64,000 nucleotides of DNA from Terrirubrum flagellatum (GTDB lineage Bacteria > Pseudomonadota > Alphaproteobacteria > Rhizobiales > Beijerinckiaceae): the NCBI RefSeq assembly GCF_022059845.1, contig NZ_CP091851.1:4391501-4455500 (forward strand), in the 5' to 3' direction. This document shows, in pieces, positions 1 through 8,682 of this stretch. The translations under genes and the position numbers were made by a program. A model generated the notes under the pieces. The model saw nothing but the letters and a program-made list of their open reading frames with translations. It searched no databases and was not told where the DNA came from. The first letter of the stretch is position 1. Each line of letters begins with the position of its first letter.

Positions 1-275
1 GCCAGTATCGCCATCTGACCCTGGCCATTCATGCGGTAGTCGTTGGCAGCGGCTCTCAGTTCGAGAGTCTGTCGCAGATCCAGCTTTGAGCTGACGCCGC
101 GCACGAAGATGTCGATGCCTTCCTCCGCGGGAGCGACGACGATCGGATGGCGATCCTGATATTCAATCGGAGTTGAGGCCGTATATTGCGGCGCCTCCCT
201 GGCGCAGGCTGCGGCGAAAGCGCCTATCCCCGCCGCCAGAATAAAGCGCGTGAAAGAAAGCGAGTTCAAGCGCAT
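1..275 (-). CDS. cpaD: CpaD-family pilus assembly lipoprotein (partial, C-terminus outside window)
   Basis: The reading frame opens at an ATG at 275 and runs off the left edge, so only about 91 residues are seen. It begins with a hydrophobic signal peptide ending in FAAAC, which suits a lipoprotein lipobox. The stretch YQDRHPIVVAPAEEGIDIF follows, typical of CpaD, a periplasmic lipoprotein of the Tad/Flp pilus secretin complex. It lies downstream of cpaC in the same direction, the usual order in cpaABCD operons. The family is usually a little over 200 residues, so more than half is missing here because of the window edge, not decay. Confidence 0.85.
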   Translation of the reverse strand, partial: MRLNSLSFTRFILAAGIGAFAAACAREAPQYTASTPIEYQDRHPIVVAPAEEGIDIFVRGVSSKLDLRQTLELRAAANDYRMNGQGQMAIL

Positions 276-320
276 CTTTTTCGTCTCAGAGGTTGGCGGG
301 CGCGATGTGATCGGCATGAT

Positions 321-1853
321 TCAGTCCGCAATAAAACCAACATGACCGCGATAGCGCCCCCCGTCGTTCGGAGCGCCGGCGACGCCGTAGATTCGATTGA
401 GGCGACCCATAATCGTCGTTTGGGGGTCCTTGGCCTCCACGAAACCTTCGTCCGGGCGCGGCAGGTTTGACGCCGAAGAGGGCTTCGCAATGAAGGGGGT
501 CACGATCATCATCAGCTCGGTCTCGGACTTCTGATAATCGCGCGAGCGGAACAGGGCGCCGAGGATCGGCAGATTCATCAGCGCCGGCGTGCCATTGATC
601 ATCTGCTTCTGCTGATGCTGGATCATGCCGGCCGCGACGAGCGATCCGCCTGAAGGCAATTCGACTGTCGTGTCGGACTTCCTGACCTTGAAAGCCGGCA
701 CAACAGTCGTGTTGAATTTGAAAGAGTTTTCAGCGTCGATCTCGGTCACCTCGGTCGCCACGCGGATGCTGATGCGGCCAGCGGAAAGGACGATCGGCTG
801 GAACACCAGCGCGACGCCGAACGGTTTGAACTGGATGCCGATCTGACAGGATTGAATTGAGGTCCCTGCCGTGACCGAGCAGGTTTCACTCTGCGGCACC
901 GGCACTTCTCCACCAGCCGTGAACTTGGCGGTCTCGCCCGAGATCGCCGTCAGCGTCGGTTCAGCCAGAGTCCGCAGCACGCCTGCGCGCTCAAAGGCTC
1001 TCACGCTGAAATTCGTCGCGCCGTTGGTCCCGCCGGTGATCCTGCCGCTTGTGGGATCCTGAAGCTGGAGAGGAAAGGTGTTGTCGGTGACCGCATTCAA
1101 GGCGAAATTTCCGACCTTCCAGTCGCCATTGATATTGACGCCGAGCTGTTTGAGAACGGAGCGCTGCACTTCCGCGACGGTGACTTTCAGCATCACCTGA
1201 TCCTTGCCACGAATCGTCAGCGAATTGACGACCTTGCCTTCGACCGCCTGGCTGCTGCCGATGCTGATCGACGTGCCGCCGCCCCCGCCCGTGCTCGCCG
1301 AGCCGCCGCCGAGGGACGACGTGCCGATGAAGCCCTTGGCGATGTCGAGCGCCTGCGCCGCCTCCGCAGCCGAATCAACCGAACCGCTCAGCACGATCGA
1401 ATCGCCAACCGGCACGACCGTGATCTCGGCCGTGGGCATCGCGGTCTTGAGCAGCTTGCGCAGGAGATTCATGTCGCGGCCGATGGCGATCTCGGCGGTG
1501 GCGATCTGGCGTCCTTCCTGGTCAAGGATGAACATCGAGGTGGCGCCGTCGGCGAGACCGATCACAAAGATCTTGCGCGACGACCGGACGACGGCGTTCG
1601 CCACCTTCGGATTGGCGACGAACACCTCCTTGGCGTCACGCGGAAGGTCGAAGATGAACGATTTGCCGATGCCGAGTTCGATCTTTCGCGCGACCGATCC
1701 GTCGGGGCCAGGCCTTACGATCGTTGGATTGACTTCCGTTTGCTGAGCGAAGCCGGCATGGGGAAGCGCCGCGATCGACAGCGTCACGATCACGCCGACA
1801 AGCGCCGCCCGGAGCGCCGCCTCGAGCACGATGCGCGGAATGAATTTCAACAT
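321..1853 (-). CDS. cpaC: Tad pilus outer-membrane secretin CpaC/RcpA
   Basis: The 510-residue protein has a signal peptide (about 1-36), a secretin N-domain of the T2SS/T3SS pil_N type (about 50-125, with LPRDAKEVFVANPKVANAVV), a BON-like region (about 130-190), a glycine-rich linker (about 195-215) and a secretin domain to about residue 480. By family it forms the outer-membrane ring through which the Flp pilus exits. The ATG at 1853 is chosen because it sits 7 bases after the cpaB stop; a longer frame back to 1898 would overlap cpaB. The run of glycines in the linker is longer than usual but looks like a flexible spacer. Confidence 0.93.
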   Translation of the reverse strand: MLKFIPRIVLEAALRAALVGVIVTLSIAALPHAGFAQQTEVNPTIVRPGPDGSVARKIELGIGKSFIFDLPRDAKEVFVANPKVANAVVRSSRKIFVIGLADGATSMFILDQEGRQIATAEIAIGRDMNLLRKLLKTAMPTAEITVVPVGDSIVLSGSVDSAAEAAQALDIAKGFIGTSSLGGGSASTGGGGGTSISIGSSQAVEGKVVNSLTIRGKDQVMLKVTVAEVQRSVLKQLGVNINGDWKVGNFALNAVTDNTFPLQLQDPTSGRITGGTNGATNFSVRAFERAGVLRTLAEPTLTAISGETAKFTAGGEVPVPQSETCSVTAGTSIQSCQIGIQFKPFGVALVFQPIVLSAGRISIRVATEVTEIDAENSFKFNTTVVPAFKVRKSDTTVELPSGGSLVAAGMIQHQQKQMINGTPALMNLPILGALFRSRDYQKSETELMMIVTPFIAKPSSASNLPRPDEGFVEAKDPQTTIMGRLNRIYGVAGAPNDGGRYRGHVGFIAD

Positions 1854-1860
1854 TGGCGCG

Positions 1861-2667
1861 TTACCTTCCGGCCTGATTCGAGACGCCATAACGAACAATC
1901 GAGAGATTGTTTTCGCGTTCAGGCCCGGCGCTCGGCTGCTCCTGCCTGTCGACCATGCTGCGTAGCGCCAGTGAAATCGTGCCCTGTTTCTGCGCCAGCG
2001 CGACGACTTCTGTTTGCTTGGCGTCGAGTTCGAGCGTCGCAGTTTCGCCGGTCACATACTTCTGACCATCGGCGCTTTCTTCGACCTTCTGTCCGATCGC
2101 GAGCACACGGATATTGGTCAGGATAGTCTCGGTCTCGTAGGCTTCCGTCCCGGTCGCCTTCGAAGCCGCCTCGTTGCGAGACGTGCGCAGCACATCGACG
2201 CGATCGTTGGGCAGGATAAAACCGCCGGCGCTGGTGCTGCCGCGATTGTCGATCGAGACCGCGAGCGCGCGCATGCCTGTCGGCAAGATGGCCGACATGA
2301 AGCCGGGCGCGCCATTCGGCTTGATCAATTTCTCCGCGCGAATCGGCTCGCCGTCGAGCATCGCGACCCGCACGATCGAATTGGCGAACTCCGTCTTCGC
2401 GTCCGGCTTCTCGCTGCGGCGGATAAGATGGGGCGATTTCGATTCAGCCGGCCAGGCGCGCCATTCGAGCTGCTCCGCCTTGGCGATCGACCCGACCGGA
2501 AGATCGGCAGCGGCGACCAGGACGTCGACAGTGTTGGCGGCCGCCGGCGGAGGCGCCGCGACGACGACAGGCTTCTCCGGCGCGGGAGAACGGCTCACCA
2601 GAAAGGCCGCGATCAACCCGGCGAACAGGGCGATGCCGAGGATCGCAAGGCGTGCCGTGCGCTGCAT
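1861..2667 (-). CDS. cpaB: Flp pilus assembly protein CpaB/RcpC (SAF domain)
   Basis: The 268-residue protein has one N-terminal membrane segment (about 6-26), a proline/alanine spacer, a SAF-like domain beginning VDVLVAAADLPVGSIAKAEQ, and the RcpC region (MLDGEPIRAEKLI, MRALAVSIDNRGSTSAGGF). The family is a periplasmic partner of the CpaC secretin in Tad pilus assembly. The ATG at 2667 gives the clean membrane anchor; a TTG 27 bases upstream is possible but less likely. It lies between cpaA and cpaC in one operon, with about 100 bases separating it from cpaA. Confidence 0.92.
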   Translation of the reverse strand: MQRTARLAILGIALFAGLIAAFLVSRSPAPEKPVVVAAPPPAAANTVDVLVAAADLPVGSIAKAEQLEWRAWPAESKSPHLIRRSEKPDAKTEFANSIVRVAMLDGEPIRAEKLIKPNGAPGFMSAILPTGMRALAVSIDNRGSTSAGGFILPNDRVDVLRTSRNEAASKATGTEAYETETILTNIRVLAIGQKVEESADGQKYVTGETATLELDAKQTEVVALAQKQGTISLALRSMVDRQEQPSAGPERENNLSIVRYGVSNQAGR

Positions 2668-2769
2668 GAAACCAATCCGTGACGAACCACTCAACCGGAG
2701 AGGATTCGATCAGGGAAAGGTCAATGTATGGTTAACCGAACGTATCCAATCGTTTCGAAAAGCAGCGGA

Positions 2770-3276
2770 TTAACCGCCGAGCGCGAGGCGCCAGATATCC
2801 GTCTGCGGATAAACGATGAGACCGCTGAACGCGAGAGCGATGCCGTAGGGGATGCCTGACTTCGCGCTGTGAAGGCGGCGGGACCAGCCCCACCCGGCGA
2901 CAATCGCCGGAAGAGGATAGTTTCGCGCCTTTAGAAGAAACAAGGTCAGCACGCCGCCAGCCATCGCGGTCACGAGAACATAGTCGAGAAGCCCGCTGAA
3001 GCCGAGCCACAACGCGGTCGCGGACGCAAGCTTGGCGTCGCCGCCGCCCATCCAGCCGGCCGTAAACATCCCGAACGTGACGATCAGAACCAAAAGGGCG
3101 GCGAGCGTATGGAAGCCGATCATCTGCCAAGGCAACCCGATCAGAGCGGCGATCGGAAAGAAGCCTGCGATCAGCAGGAGAGAGACGCGATTGGAAATCG
3201 TCATCGTGAGCATGTCGCTCACGGCGGCGTAAGCCAGCAACGCGGGGAAGAGGATGAGAAGCGTCCAGTCCGTCAT
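2770..3276 (-). CDS. cpaA: Prepilin peptidase CpaA/TadV
   Basis: This 168-residue polytopic membrane protein is an A24-type aspartyl prepilin peptidase. The two catalytic aspartates are visible: D21 in AAVSDMLTMTISN and D80 in GWMGGGD, the GxGD motif. Length and lack of the N-terminal methylase domain fit the short CpaA/TadV class that trims Flp pilins at the glycine before the hydrophobic segment. The two flp genes lie immediately upstream, the likely substrates. The start is the ATG at 3276; a TTG three codons earlier is an alternative. Confidence 0.93.
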   Translation of the reverse strand: MTDWTLLILFPALLAYAAVSDMLTMTISNRVSLLLIAGFFPIAALIGLPWQMIGFHTLAALLVLIVTFGMFTAGWMGGGDAKLASATALWLGFSGLLDYVLVTAMAGGVLTLFLLKARNYPLPAIVAGWGWSRRLHSAKSGIPYGIALAFSGLIVYPQTDIWRLALGG

Positions 3277-3325
3277 GATGATCAAGGCCCCGCCTGTGAC
3301 GCGTCAACCCGGAGATTTGAAATGT

Positions 3326-3508
3326 TCACTTCGGGAAAGCGTTGGCCACAGCGGTGTACATCGCCGCCACTTGCCCGCCCAGCGCTGTCACCGCCCCCAC
3401 GATCGCAAGACATATCACGGTCGCGAGGATGCCATATTCAATCACGGTCGCGCCGCGCTCATCACGCCGGAACCGGCGGATATGTCGCGCAAATCTCCGC
3501 TGAGGCAT
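3326..3508 (-). CDS. Flp/Fap-type pilin (second copy)
   Basis: This 60-residue class IVb pilin has a basic leader (MPQRRFARHIRRFRRDERG), the processing site G/ATVIEYG with the family's Glu-Tyr pair, and one hydrophobic helix. It is subunit-like for the Tad pilus and would be cut by the adjacent CpaA. The ATG at 3508 is chosen because the upstream part of the open frame lacks family character and would overlap the gap after the other pilin gene. Its leader is longer and more arginine-rich than that of the neighbouring copy, so it may be a minor pilin. Confidence 0.88.
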   Translation of the reverse strand: MPQRRFARHIRRFRRDERGATVIEYGILATVICLAIVGAVTALGGQVAAMYTAVANAFPK

Positions 3509-3584
3509 TGTGTTCTCAGGATAGGCGCAAGCAGAAGATGCGGGGCGATCTTCCAACCGCCCCGCATCCCCACCAATGCTTTGC

Positions 3585-3758
3585 TCAGCCCATGCCCGCA
3601 AGCTTGGTCGCGACGCGCTGGAAGAGAGCGCCAATCTCCGAACCCAGCGCCGTGGCGCCGGTGATGATGGCAAGCGCGATCAGAGCGGCGAGCAGACCGT
3701 ATTCGATCGCGGTGGCGCCGGACTCGTCCTTGGCGAAACGCGCAAAAATCTTCGACAT
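3585..3758 (-). CDS. Flp/Fap-type pilin (first copy, likely major pilin)
   Basis: This 57-residue pilin reads MSKIFARFAKDESG followed by ATAIEYGLLAALIALAII, the canonical Flp leader, cleavage site and hydrophobic helix. A strong ribosome site (AGGAG) lies about 9 bases before the ATG at 3758. It is the first gene of the leftward cpa operon and faces a long AT-rich upstream region, so it is likely the highly expressed major pilin. The second flp gene follows 76 bases downstream. Confidence 0.93.
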   Translation of the reverse strand: MSKIFARFAKDESGATAIEYGLLAALIALAIITGATALGSEIGALFQRVATKLAGMG

Positions 3759-4285
3759 GTTGATGACTCCTGTTGTGACACCTGCTGCGGTTGCGACGCG
3801 GCGGATCTTGTCGCCCACCCGCTTGAACCGTGGGCCGGACCATAGGAGGCACAAATTGCGCGACGGTTAATTCGATCGCCGACTCATCAATATTTCGGCA
3901 GTTTCCGCGATAGCGTTAACAGTTATTCTACGGGAACGGCAAATTTCATCTTTGTGCGGGCTGCATATACTTGCAGTTATCAGAGCTATATCGCGAGTAC
4001 ATAATAATTAATACATTGTAATTACGATCGCCTCTCAAGATTACGAGCCTGTCTTTTGCGAAGTTATCGCTCAAACTACTATTTGCTTCATTTCACACCA
4101 TTGTTCTGCAAATTCGCGCAGGACGCCCCCCGGCGATCAAGCTTGTCTTCCTTGCGATCTCAACGCCGGAAACGCGCATGGCCAAGACGGAAGTGCTGAT
4201 CGAAAGCCGGATTAGCGGCTTGTTCACCATTCCGGTCCAAATTCGACGAAGCGCACGTCATCGGCGCCCCATGTGAGAGAGAGTA
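3759..4285 (+). other. AT-rich divergent intergenic region of the pilus locus
   Basis: This 527-base stretch holds no convincing gene. Its middle (about 3890-4090) is far richer in A and T than the rest of the window, with a run near 4000-4025 rich in TAATTA-like words. It separates the leftward flp-cpa operon from the rightward pil_N/TadE genes and should carry promoters for both. I cannot identify a specific promoter or operator with confidence. Confidence 0.6.
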
Positions 4286-4738
4286 ATGCCGCACTCCGGC
4301 CGCGCCATCGGAATTATCCTGGCGGCGACGCTGTTCGCCGCGGGCGCCGCCCAAGCCGCAGACGAGGTCGTGTCGGTCGTGCTCAATCAGGCGCGCATCC
4401 TGCGGCTGCCCGAAAAGGCGCGAACCATCGTCATCGGCAATCCCATGATCGCTGACGTGACGATGCAGAAGCACGGCAACCTCGTGCTGACGGGGAAAGG
4501 GTACGGTTCGACTAATCTCATCGCTCTTGATGACAAAGGCGCCATCGTCGCCGAATCCCGCATCAGGGTAGAGGCGGCGCAGGACTCGACCCTGGTCGTC
4601 CTGCGCGGCATGGAGCGGGAATCCTATTCCTGCTCGCCGCAGTGCCAGCCGACATCCACGCTCGGCGACAGCAACAAATTCTTTGAAGAAGCCGGCAACC
4701 AGATCGACAAGCGCAACAATTGGGCGTCGCCCAAGTGA
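4286..4738 (+). CDS. Exported secretin-type N-domain protein (pil_N), pilus-associated
   Basis: The 150-residue protein has a signal peptide ending GAAQA at about residue 24. A single T2SS/T3SS pil_N domain follows (LRLPEKARTIVIGNPMIADV and VLTGKGYGSTNLIALDDKG), the same fold as in the N-terminal part of CpaC, but with no secretin domain. The tail carries two cysteines in CSPQC that could form a disulfide. A GAGAGAG ribosome site precedes the ATG. Its place beside the TadE genes suggests a periplasmic part in Tad pilus assembly; its exact job is unknown. Confidence 0.78.
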   Translation: MPHSGRAIGIILAATLFAAGAAQAADEVVSVVLNQARILRLPEKARTIVIGNPMIADVTMQKHGNLVLTGKGYGSTNLIALDDKGAIVAESRIRVEAAQDSTLVVLRGMERESYSCSPQCQPTSTLGDSNKFFEEAGNQIDKRNNWASPK

Positions 4739-4884
4739 GCGCCCCGCGCCGATAGTTAAGAAAGCATTTCAAATTCTTCTCATCTTTCGCGCGCAGGGAT
4801 AACCCGCCGGAAATCTTTGCATCTTATCTATATGGGCCGGAATTTGGCGCGCCGTTCGTACGGAGGCGCCGCGGAACCCAGACG

Positions 4885-5469
4885 ATGTGCGCAAGCCGCC
4901 CCATGTTCTCCCGATGCGCCATCCGGCTCCGAGCGTGGTTCCGGTCGCCGCGAACAATCGCTGGCGATCAGCGCGGCGTGACATCCATCGAATTCGCCAT
5001 GATCGCCGTGCCCTTCATTGGCCTCTTGTTCGCGATTGTCGAAACCGCCTTGCTGTTGTTCACCAATCAGGCGCTCGACACCGCGCTGCAGGACACCTCT
5101 CGCAAGATCATGACTGGCGAGGCGCAGAACAGCGGCATGACTGCGGCCCAGTTCAAAAATGCGGTTTGCGCGATCGCAACTTTCAACAACTGTTCCAGTG
5201 CGCTGTATGTCGACGTCAAGAGCTACACCTCGACAGCGCCGGTTCCAACATTGCCGATCACCAATGGCGTATTTGATCCGTCGCAATTCACCTTCAATCC
5301 CGGATGCCCGAACCAGATCGTCGTGGCGCGCGTGGCGATGCAATACCCCGTCTACTCGACGCTGTTCGGCGCCGGCCTGCAGCAATTGTCGAACGGAGAG
5401 CGCGTGATGATGTCGACCGTCAGCTTCCGCAATGAGCCATACGTCACGTCGAATTCCGGTTGCAGTTAG
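4885..5469 (+). CDS. TadE-family pseudopilin (first)
   Basis: The 194-residue protein has a basic N-terminal segment, then GVTSIEFAMIAVPFIGLLFAIV, the TadE prepilin-like signal with the conserved Glu, and a variable periplasmic part with several cysteines (CAIATFNNC, NPGC, SGC). TadE/TadG proteins are minor pseudopilins needed for Flp pilus assembly. An ATG at 4903 would remove six residues and is equally possible. It runs 27 bases ahead of the second TadE gene, so the two are probably co-transcribed. Confidence 0.85.
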   Translation: MCASRPMFSRCAIRLRAWFRSPRTIAGDQRGVTSIEFAMIAVPFIGLLFAIVETALLLFTNQALDTALQDTSRKIMTGEAQNSGMTAAQFKNAVCAIATFNNCSSALYVDVKSYTSTAPVPTLPITNGVFDPSQFTFNPGCPNQIVVARVAMQYPVYSTLFGAGLQQLSNGERVMMSTVSFRNEPYVTSNSGCS

Positions 5470-5496
5470 GCGGATCGAGCGAGGGATAAACCAGTT

Positions 5497-6069
5497 ATGC
5501 GCTTTGCTTCCAGCCTGAGAACCGTGCTGAAAGATCGCCTCACGCTCTTCCGCACCGCGCGTGACGGTGTCGCAGCCCTCGAATTCGCCATCATCCTGCC
5601 TTTGATGCTGACCATGTGGCTCGGCACTTTCGAGGTCGGCCAGGCGATCGCAGCAAATCGCAAATCGGTGCTGGTCTCGCGCACCCTTGCCGACCTCACG
5701 GCGCGCGCCACCACGATCAGCAACAGCGATATGGCGAACATCTTCGCGGCGACTGCTGCGGTGATCTATCCCTTCTCGTCGGCCGATCTCGGCATGCGCG
5801 TCACGAGCGTAAAAAGAGACAGCGCCGGAGCGAACAAGGTGGTGTGGAGCAGCGCCAGCGGACCTGGAATGAGCGCGCTTGGAGTAGGCGCGAGCGTGAC
5901 TTTGCCAACCGGCATCCTGACCGCCGCCAACCAGACGGTCATCATGGCGGAGGTCAAGTTCTTCTATAAATCGCCAACGGGCTGGGTCCTTTCGTCGCAA
6001 GCCCTCACCCTTGAAGACAAGACGCTCATGGTGCCGCGCCAGGTCACAGAGGTGACGCGCACCTCGTAA
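5497..6069 (+). CDS. TadE-family pseudopilin (second)
   Basis: This 190-residue protein carries GVAALEFAIILPLMLTMWLG, the TadE-like hydrophobic segment with conserved Glu, after a short basic leader, then a soluble C-terminal part without cysteines. Together with the preceding paralogue it forms a TadE/TadF-like pair of the Tad pilus. A hairpin just after the stop probably ends the transcript. Confidence 0.85.
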   Translation: MRFASSLRTVLKDRLTLFRTARDGVAALEFAIILPLMLTMWLGTFEVGQAIAANRKSVLVSRTLADLTARATTISNSDMANIFAATAAVIYPFSSADLGMRVTSVKRDSAGANKVVWSSASGPGMSALGVGASVTLPTGILTAANQTVIMAEVKFFYKSPTGWVLSSQALTLEDKTLMVPRQVTEVTRTS

Positions 6070-6073
6070 TCGT

Positions 6074-6112
6074 GAGAGCGGCGCGTTCCTCACAGACCCG
6101 GAAGCCGCTCTC
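6074..6112 (+). terminator. Hairpin after the TadE pair
   Basis: GAGAGCGGC at 6074-6082 pairs perfectly with GCCGCTCTC at 6104-6112, followed by TCAATTT. It lies 5 bases after the second TadE gene, between convergent genes, which suits a terminator, though the T-tract is weak and the loop is 21 bases long. Confidence 0.5.
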
Positions 6113-6190
6113 TCAATTTGCTGTCGCGACCTCTCTGCGGAAAACCGGCTTCGACTTTTCAGCAGTCGTTTCAGACGCGCGTCGTTTTCC

Positions 6191-7690
6191 TCAGATCGTC
6201 TGGTTGTAGGCGCCGACTTCAGGATTCTCGCGCAGCACGTCGTCGACAGCCTTGAACATCGCGCGCATGCGCGCTTCCGAGGCCGGGCTTTCGACCACCA
6301 CAACCAGCTCAGGCTTGTTGGACGAGGCCCGTACCAGCCCCCAGGTGCCGTCATCGGTGACCACACGCACGCCATTGACCGTCACGAGATCGGTAATGGA
6401 ATGGCCATCGAGCTTCGCGCCTTCCACCTTCATCGTCTCGAATCGCTTCACCACGCGTCCGATCACGTCATATTTGATCTCGTCGGCGCATTTCGGCGAC
6501 ATGGTCGGCGTTCCCCAAGTCTTGGGCAGCGCCTGATAAAGATCAGCCATCGTCTTATCAGGGTTGCGATCGAGCATGTCGCAGACCGCAATCGCCGTGA
6601 CGAGCCCGTCGTCATAGCCGCGGCCGATCGGGGCATTGAAGAAGAAATGGCCTGACTTCTCAAAGCCCGCGAGCGCTTTCAAGTCGGTCACGCGGCGCTT
6701 GATATAGGAATGGCCGGTCTTCCAGTAATCGGTCCTCACGCCGAGCTTTTTCAGCACGGGGTCGGCGTCAAACAGGCCGGTCGATTTCACGTCGACGACA
6801 AATTGCGCGCCGGGGTGCAGCGCGCCCAGATCGCGCGCCAGCATCACGCCGATCTTGTCGGCGAAAATCTCCTCGCCATTGTTATCGACGACGCCGCAGC
6901 GATCGCCATCGCCATCAAATCCCAGGCCGACATCGGCCTTGTGCTCGCGCACGGCGTCGGCCATGGCGTGCAGCATCTGCATGTCTTCGGGATTGGGATT
7001 GTAACGCGGGAAGGTGTGATCGAGCTCCGCGTCCATCGGCACGACGTCGCAGCCGAGCGCGCTCAACATACCAGGCGCGAAAGCGCCCGCCGTGCCGTTG
7101 CCGCAGGCGGCGATCACCTTGAGCTTGCGTTTGAATTTCGGCCGGCTGGTGAGATCGGCGATGTAGCGCGCGGCGAAATTCTCGATGAATTCGTAGCCGC
7201 CGCCTGACCGCAATTCGAAGCGCGCATTGAGCACGATGTCCTTCAGCGCATTCATTTCATCGGGCCCGAAAGTCAGCGGGCGCTGCACGCCCATCTTCAC
7301 GCCGGTCCAGCCATTGTCGTTATGCGAGGCAGTGACCATGGCGACGCAGGCGGCGTCGAGCGCGAACTGGCCGAAATAGGCCATCGGCGACAGTGCGAGG
7401 CCGATATCCTTCACCTTGACGCCGGCCGCCATCAGGCCGGAGACGAGCGCGTATTTAATGGAGGAAGAGTAGCCGCGGAAATCATGGCCCGTCACCAGTT
7501 CAGGCTTCACACCCATCTGATGGATCAGCGTGCCGAGCCCCATCCCGACGGCCTGCACGCCCATGAGGTTGATTTCCTTGCCGAAGAACCAGCGCGCATC
7601 ATATTCGCGAAAACCGGTCGGCTTCACCATCGGCAACGACTCATAATCCGCCGTGTTGGGCGACAGGGCAGGCAGCGGCTTGGGGAACAT
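6191..7690 (-). CDS. Phosphoglucomutase/phosphomannomutase (alpha-D-phosphohexomutase)
   Basis: The 499-residue protein is a complete alpha-D-phosphohexomutase. The phosphoserine loop is TASHNDNGWTGVKMG (S122), the metal-binding loop is DGDGDR (259-264), and a C-terminal phosphate-binding domain is present. It interconverts hexose 1- and 6-phosphates, feeding sugar nucleotides for surface polysaccharides. It resembles the long rhizobial type annotated manB, noeK or exoC; I do not assign the substrate. An internal ATG at codon 21 is a possible alternative start. It is transcribed alone. Confidence 0.9.
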   Translation of the reverse strand: MFPKPLPALSPNTADYESLPMVKPTGFREYDARWFFGKEINLMGVQAVGMGLGTLIHQMGVKPELVTGHDFRGYSSSIKYALVSGLMAAGVKVKDIGLALSPMAYFGQFALDAACVAMVTASHNDNGWTGVKMGVQRPLTFGPDEMNALKDIVLNARFELRSGGGYEFIENFAARYIADLTSRPKFKRKLKVIAACGNGTAGAFAPGMLSALGCDVVPMDAELDHTFPRYNPNPEDMQMLHAMADAVREHKADVGLGFDGDGDRCGVVDNNGEEIFADKIGVMLARDLGALHPGAQFVVDVKSTGLFDADPVLKKLGVRTDYWKTGHSYIKRRVTDLKALAGFEKSGHFFFNAPIGRGYDDGLVTAIAVCDMLDRNPDKTMADLYQALPKTWGTPTMSPKCADEIKYDVIGRVVKRFETMKVEGAKLDGHSITDLVTVNGVRVVTDDGTWGLVRASSNKPELVVVVESPASEARMRAMFKAVDDVLRENPEVGAYNQTI

Positions 7691-7770
7691 GGGCGATCCG
7701 GATTTGCGGGCTGACCCCAGTTCGATAACCGATCACCCCTATGATGGAAACCGGTTGCTGCGTCGCAGCA

Positions 7771-8682
7771 TTAACGCGCGTTAACCGAATCGGCGAGCCG
7801 CTCAATATCGGCCCTGAACGGCACGCTGGTCTGCGCTCCGGTTTTCGTGCAGGCGAGCGAACCTGCAGCGACGGCAAAGCGTAGCGCGGCTGACGCATCG
7901 GCGCCGCGATCGAGCGCGGCTGCGAAAGCGCCGCAGAAGGAATCCCCCGCAGCCGTCGTATCCACGACGGAGACGCGCGGCGCCAGAACCTTGATTTCTT
8001 CGCTGCGCAGCGACGCGAACACGCCTTCGGCGCCCAGAGTCGCGATCGTTCCCACGGACTTTTCGCGATCGAGCCGCCTCGCGATCTCCGATGGCTCTTT
8101 ATCGCTCCAGCCCAGCGAACGCGCGACGATAGCCGCCTCATGCTCATTGACGATCAGAGTATCGATTTCTGACAGGATCGCAGGATCGAAATCATCGGCC
8201 GGCGCGGCGTTCATGATGACGCGGACGCCGCGCGACTTCGCCTCACGCGCGACGATCCGCGTCGCCTCTTCCGGCGCCTCGCGTTGCAGCAGCAATGTCG
8301 ACGTGCGCGCCCATACAGCTTCGCTGATCCAATCCGCGCGCGGCGCGGCGTTGGCGCCGCTGGCGACAACGATCGCGTTGCGCCCTTCGGCGTCGACGGA
8401 AATGAAGGCCGCGCCCGTAGGCCGATCGGCCGCACGCACGCTGGCGAGATCGACTTCAGCCTCGCGCAACAACGTCAGCGCCGTCTCCGCGAAGCCGTCG
8501 CGCCCCACGGCGCCGATCATCACCACTTCGGCGCCGGCGCGCGCAGCAGCCAGCGCCTGGTTGGCGCCCTTGCCGCCGGGAATCACGTCGTAGCTTTTAC
8601 CAAGCACAGTCTCGCCCGGCGCCGGAATGCGCTGCAGTCGCGTGACAAGATCGATGTTGATCGAACCGAAAACGACGATCAC
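7771..8682 (-). CDS. rbsK: Ribokinase-type PfkB sugar kinase
   Basis: The 303-residue protein has the ribokinase signatures: NIDLV near the start, GGKGANQA (about 36-43) and the C-terminal DTTAAGDSF with catalytic D247. By family it phosphorylates D-ribose to ribose 5-phosphate. The start is GTG at 8682, overlapping the TGA of the upstream aldolase gene, so the two are translationally coupled. Its partner is a KDPGal-type aldolase, not a ribose transporter, so the true substrate may be another sugar or sugar acid. Confidence 0.85.
   Translation of the reverse strand: MIVVFGSINIDLVTRLQRIPAPGETVLGKSYDVIPGGKGANQALAAARAGAEVVMIGAVGRDGFAETALTLLREAEVDLASVRAADRPTGAAFISVDAEGRNAIVVASGANAAPRADWISEAVWARTSTLLLQREAPEEATRIVAREAKSRGVRVIMNAAPADDFDPAILSEIDTLIVNEHEAAIVARSLGWSDKEPSEIARRLDREKSVGTIATLGAEGVFASLRSEEIKVLAPRVSVVDTTAAGDSFCGAFAAALDRGADASAALRFAVAAGSLACTKTGAQTSVPFRADIERLADSVNAR

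Noticed and set aside
4828-6375. A 515-codon antisense frame across the TadE genes.
   Set aside because: It overlaps two convincing TadE genes and the end of the phosphohexomutase gene and has no domain.
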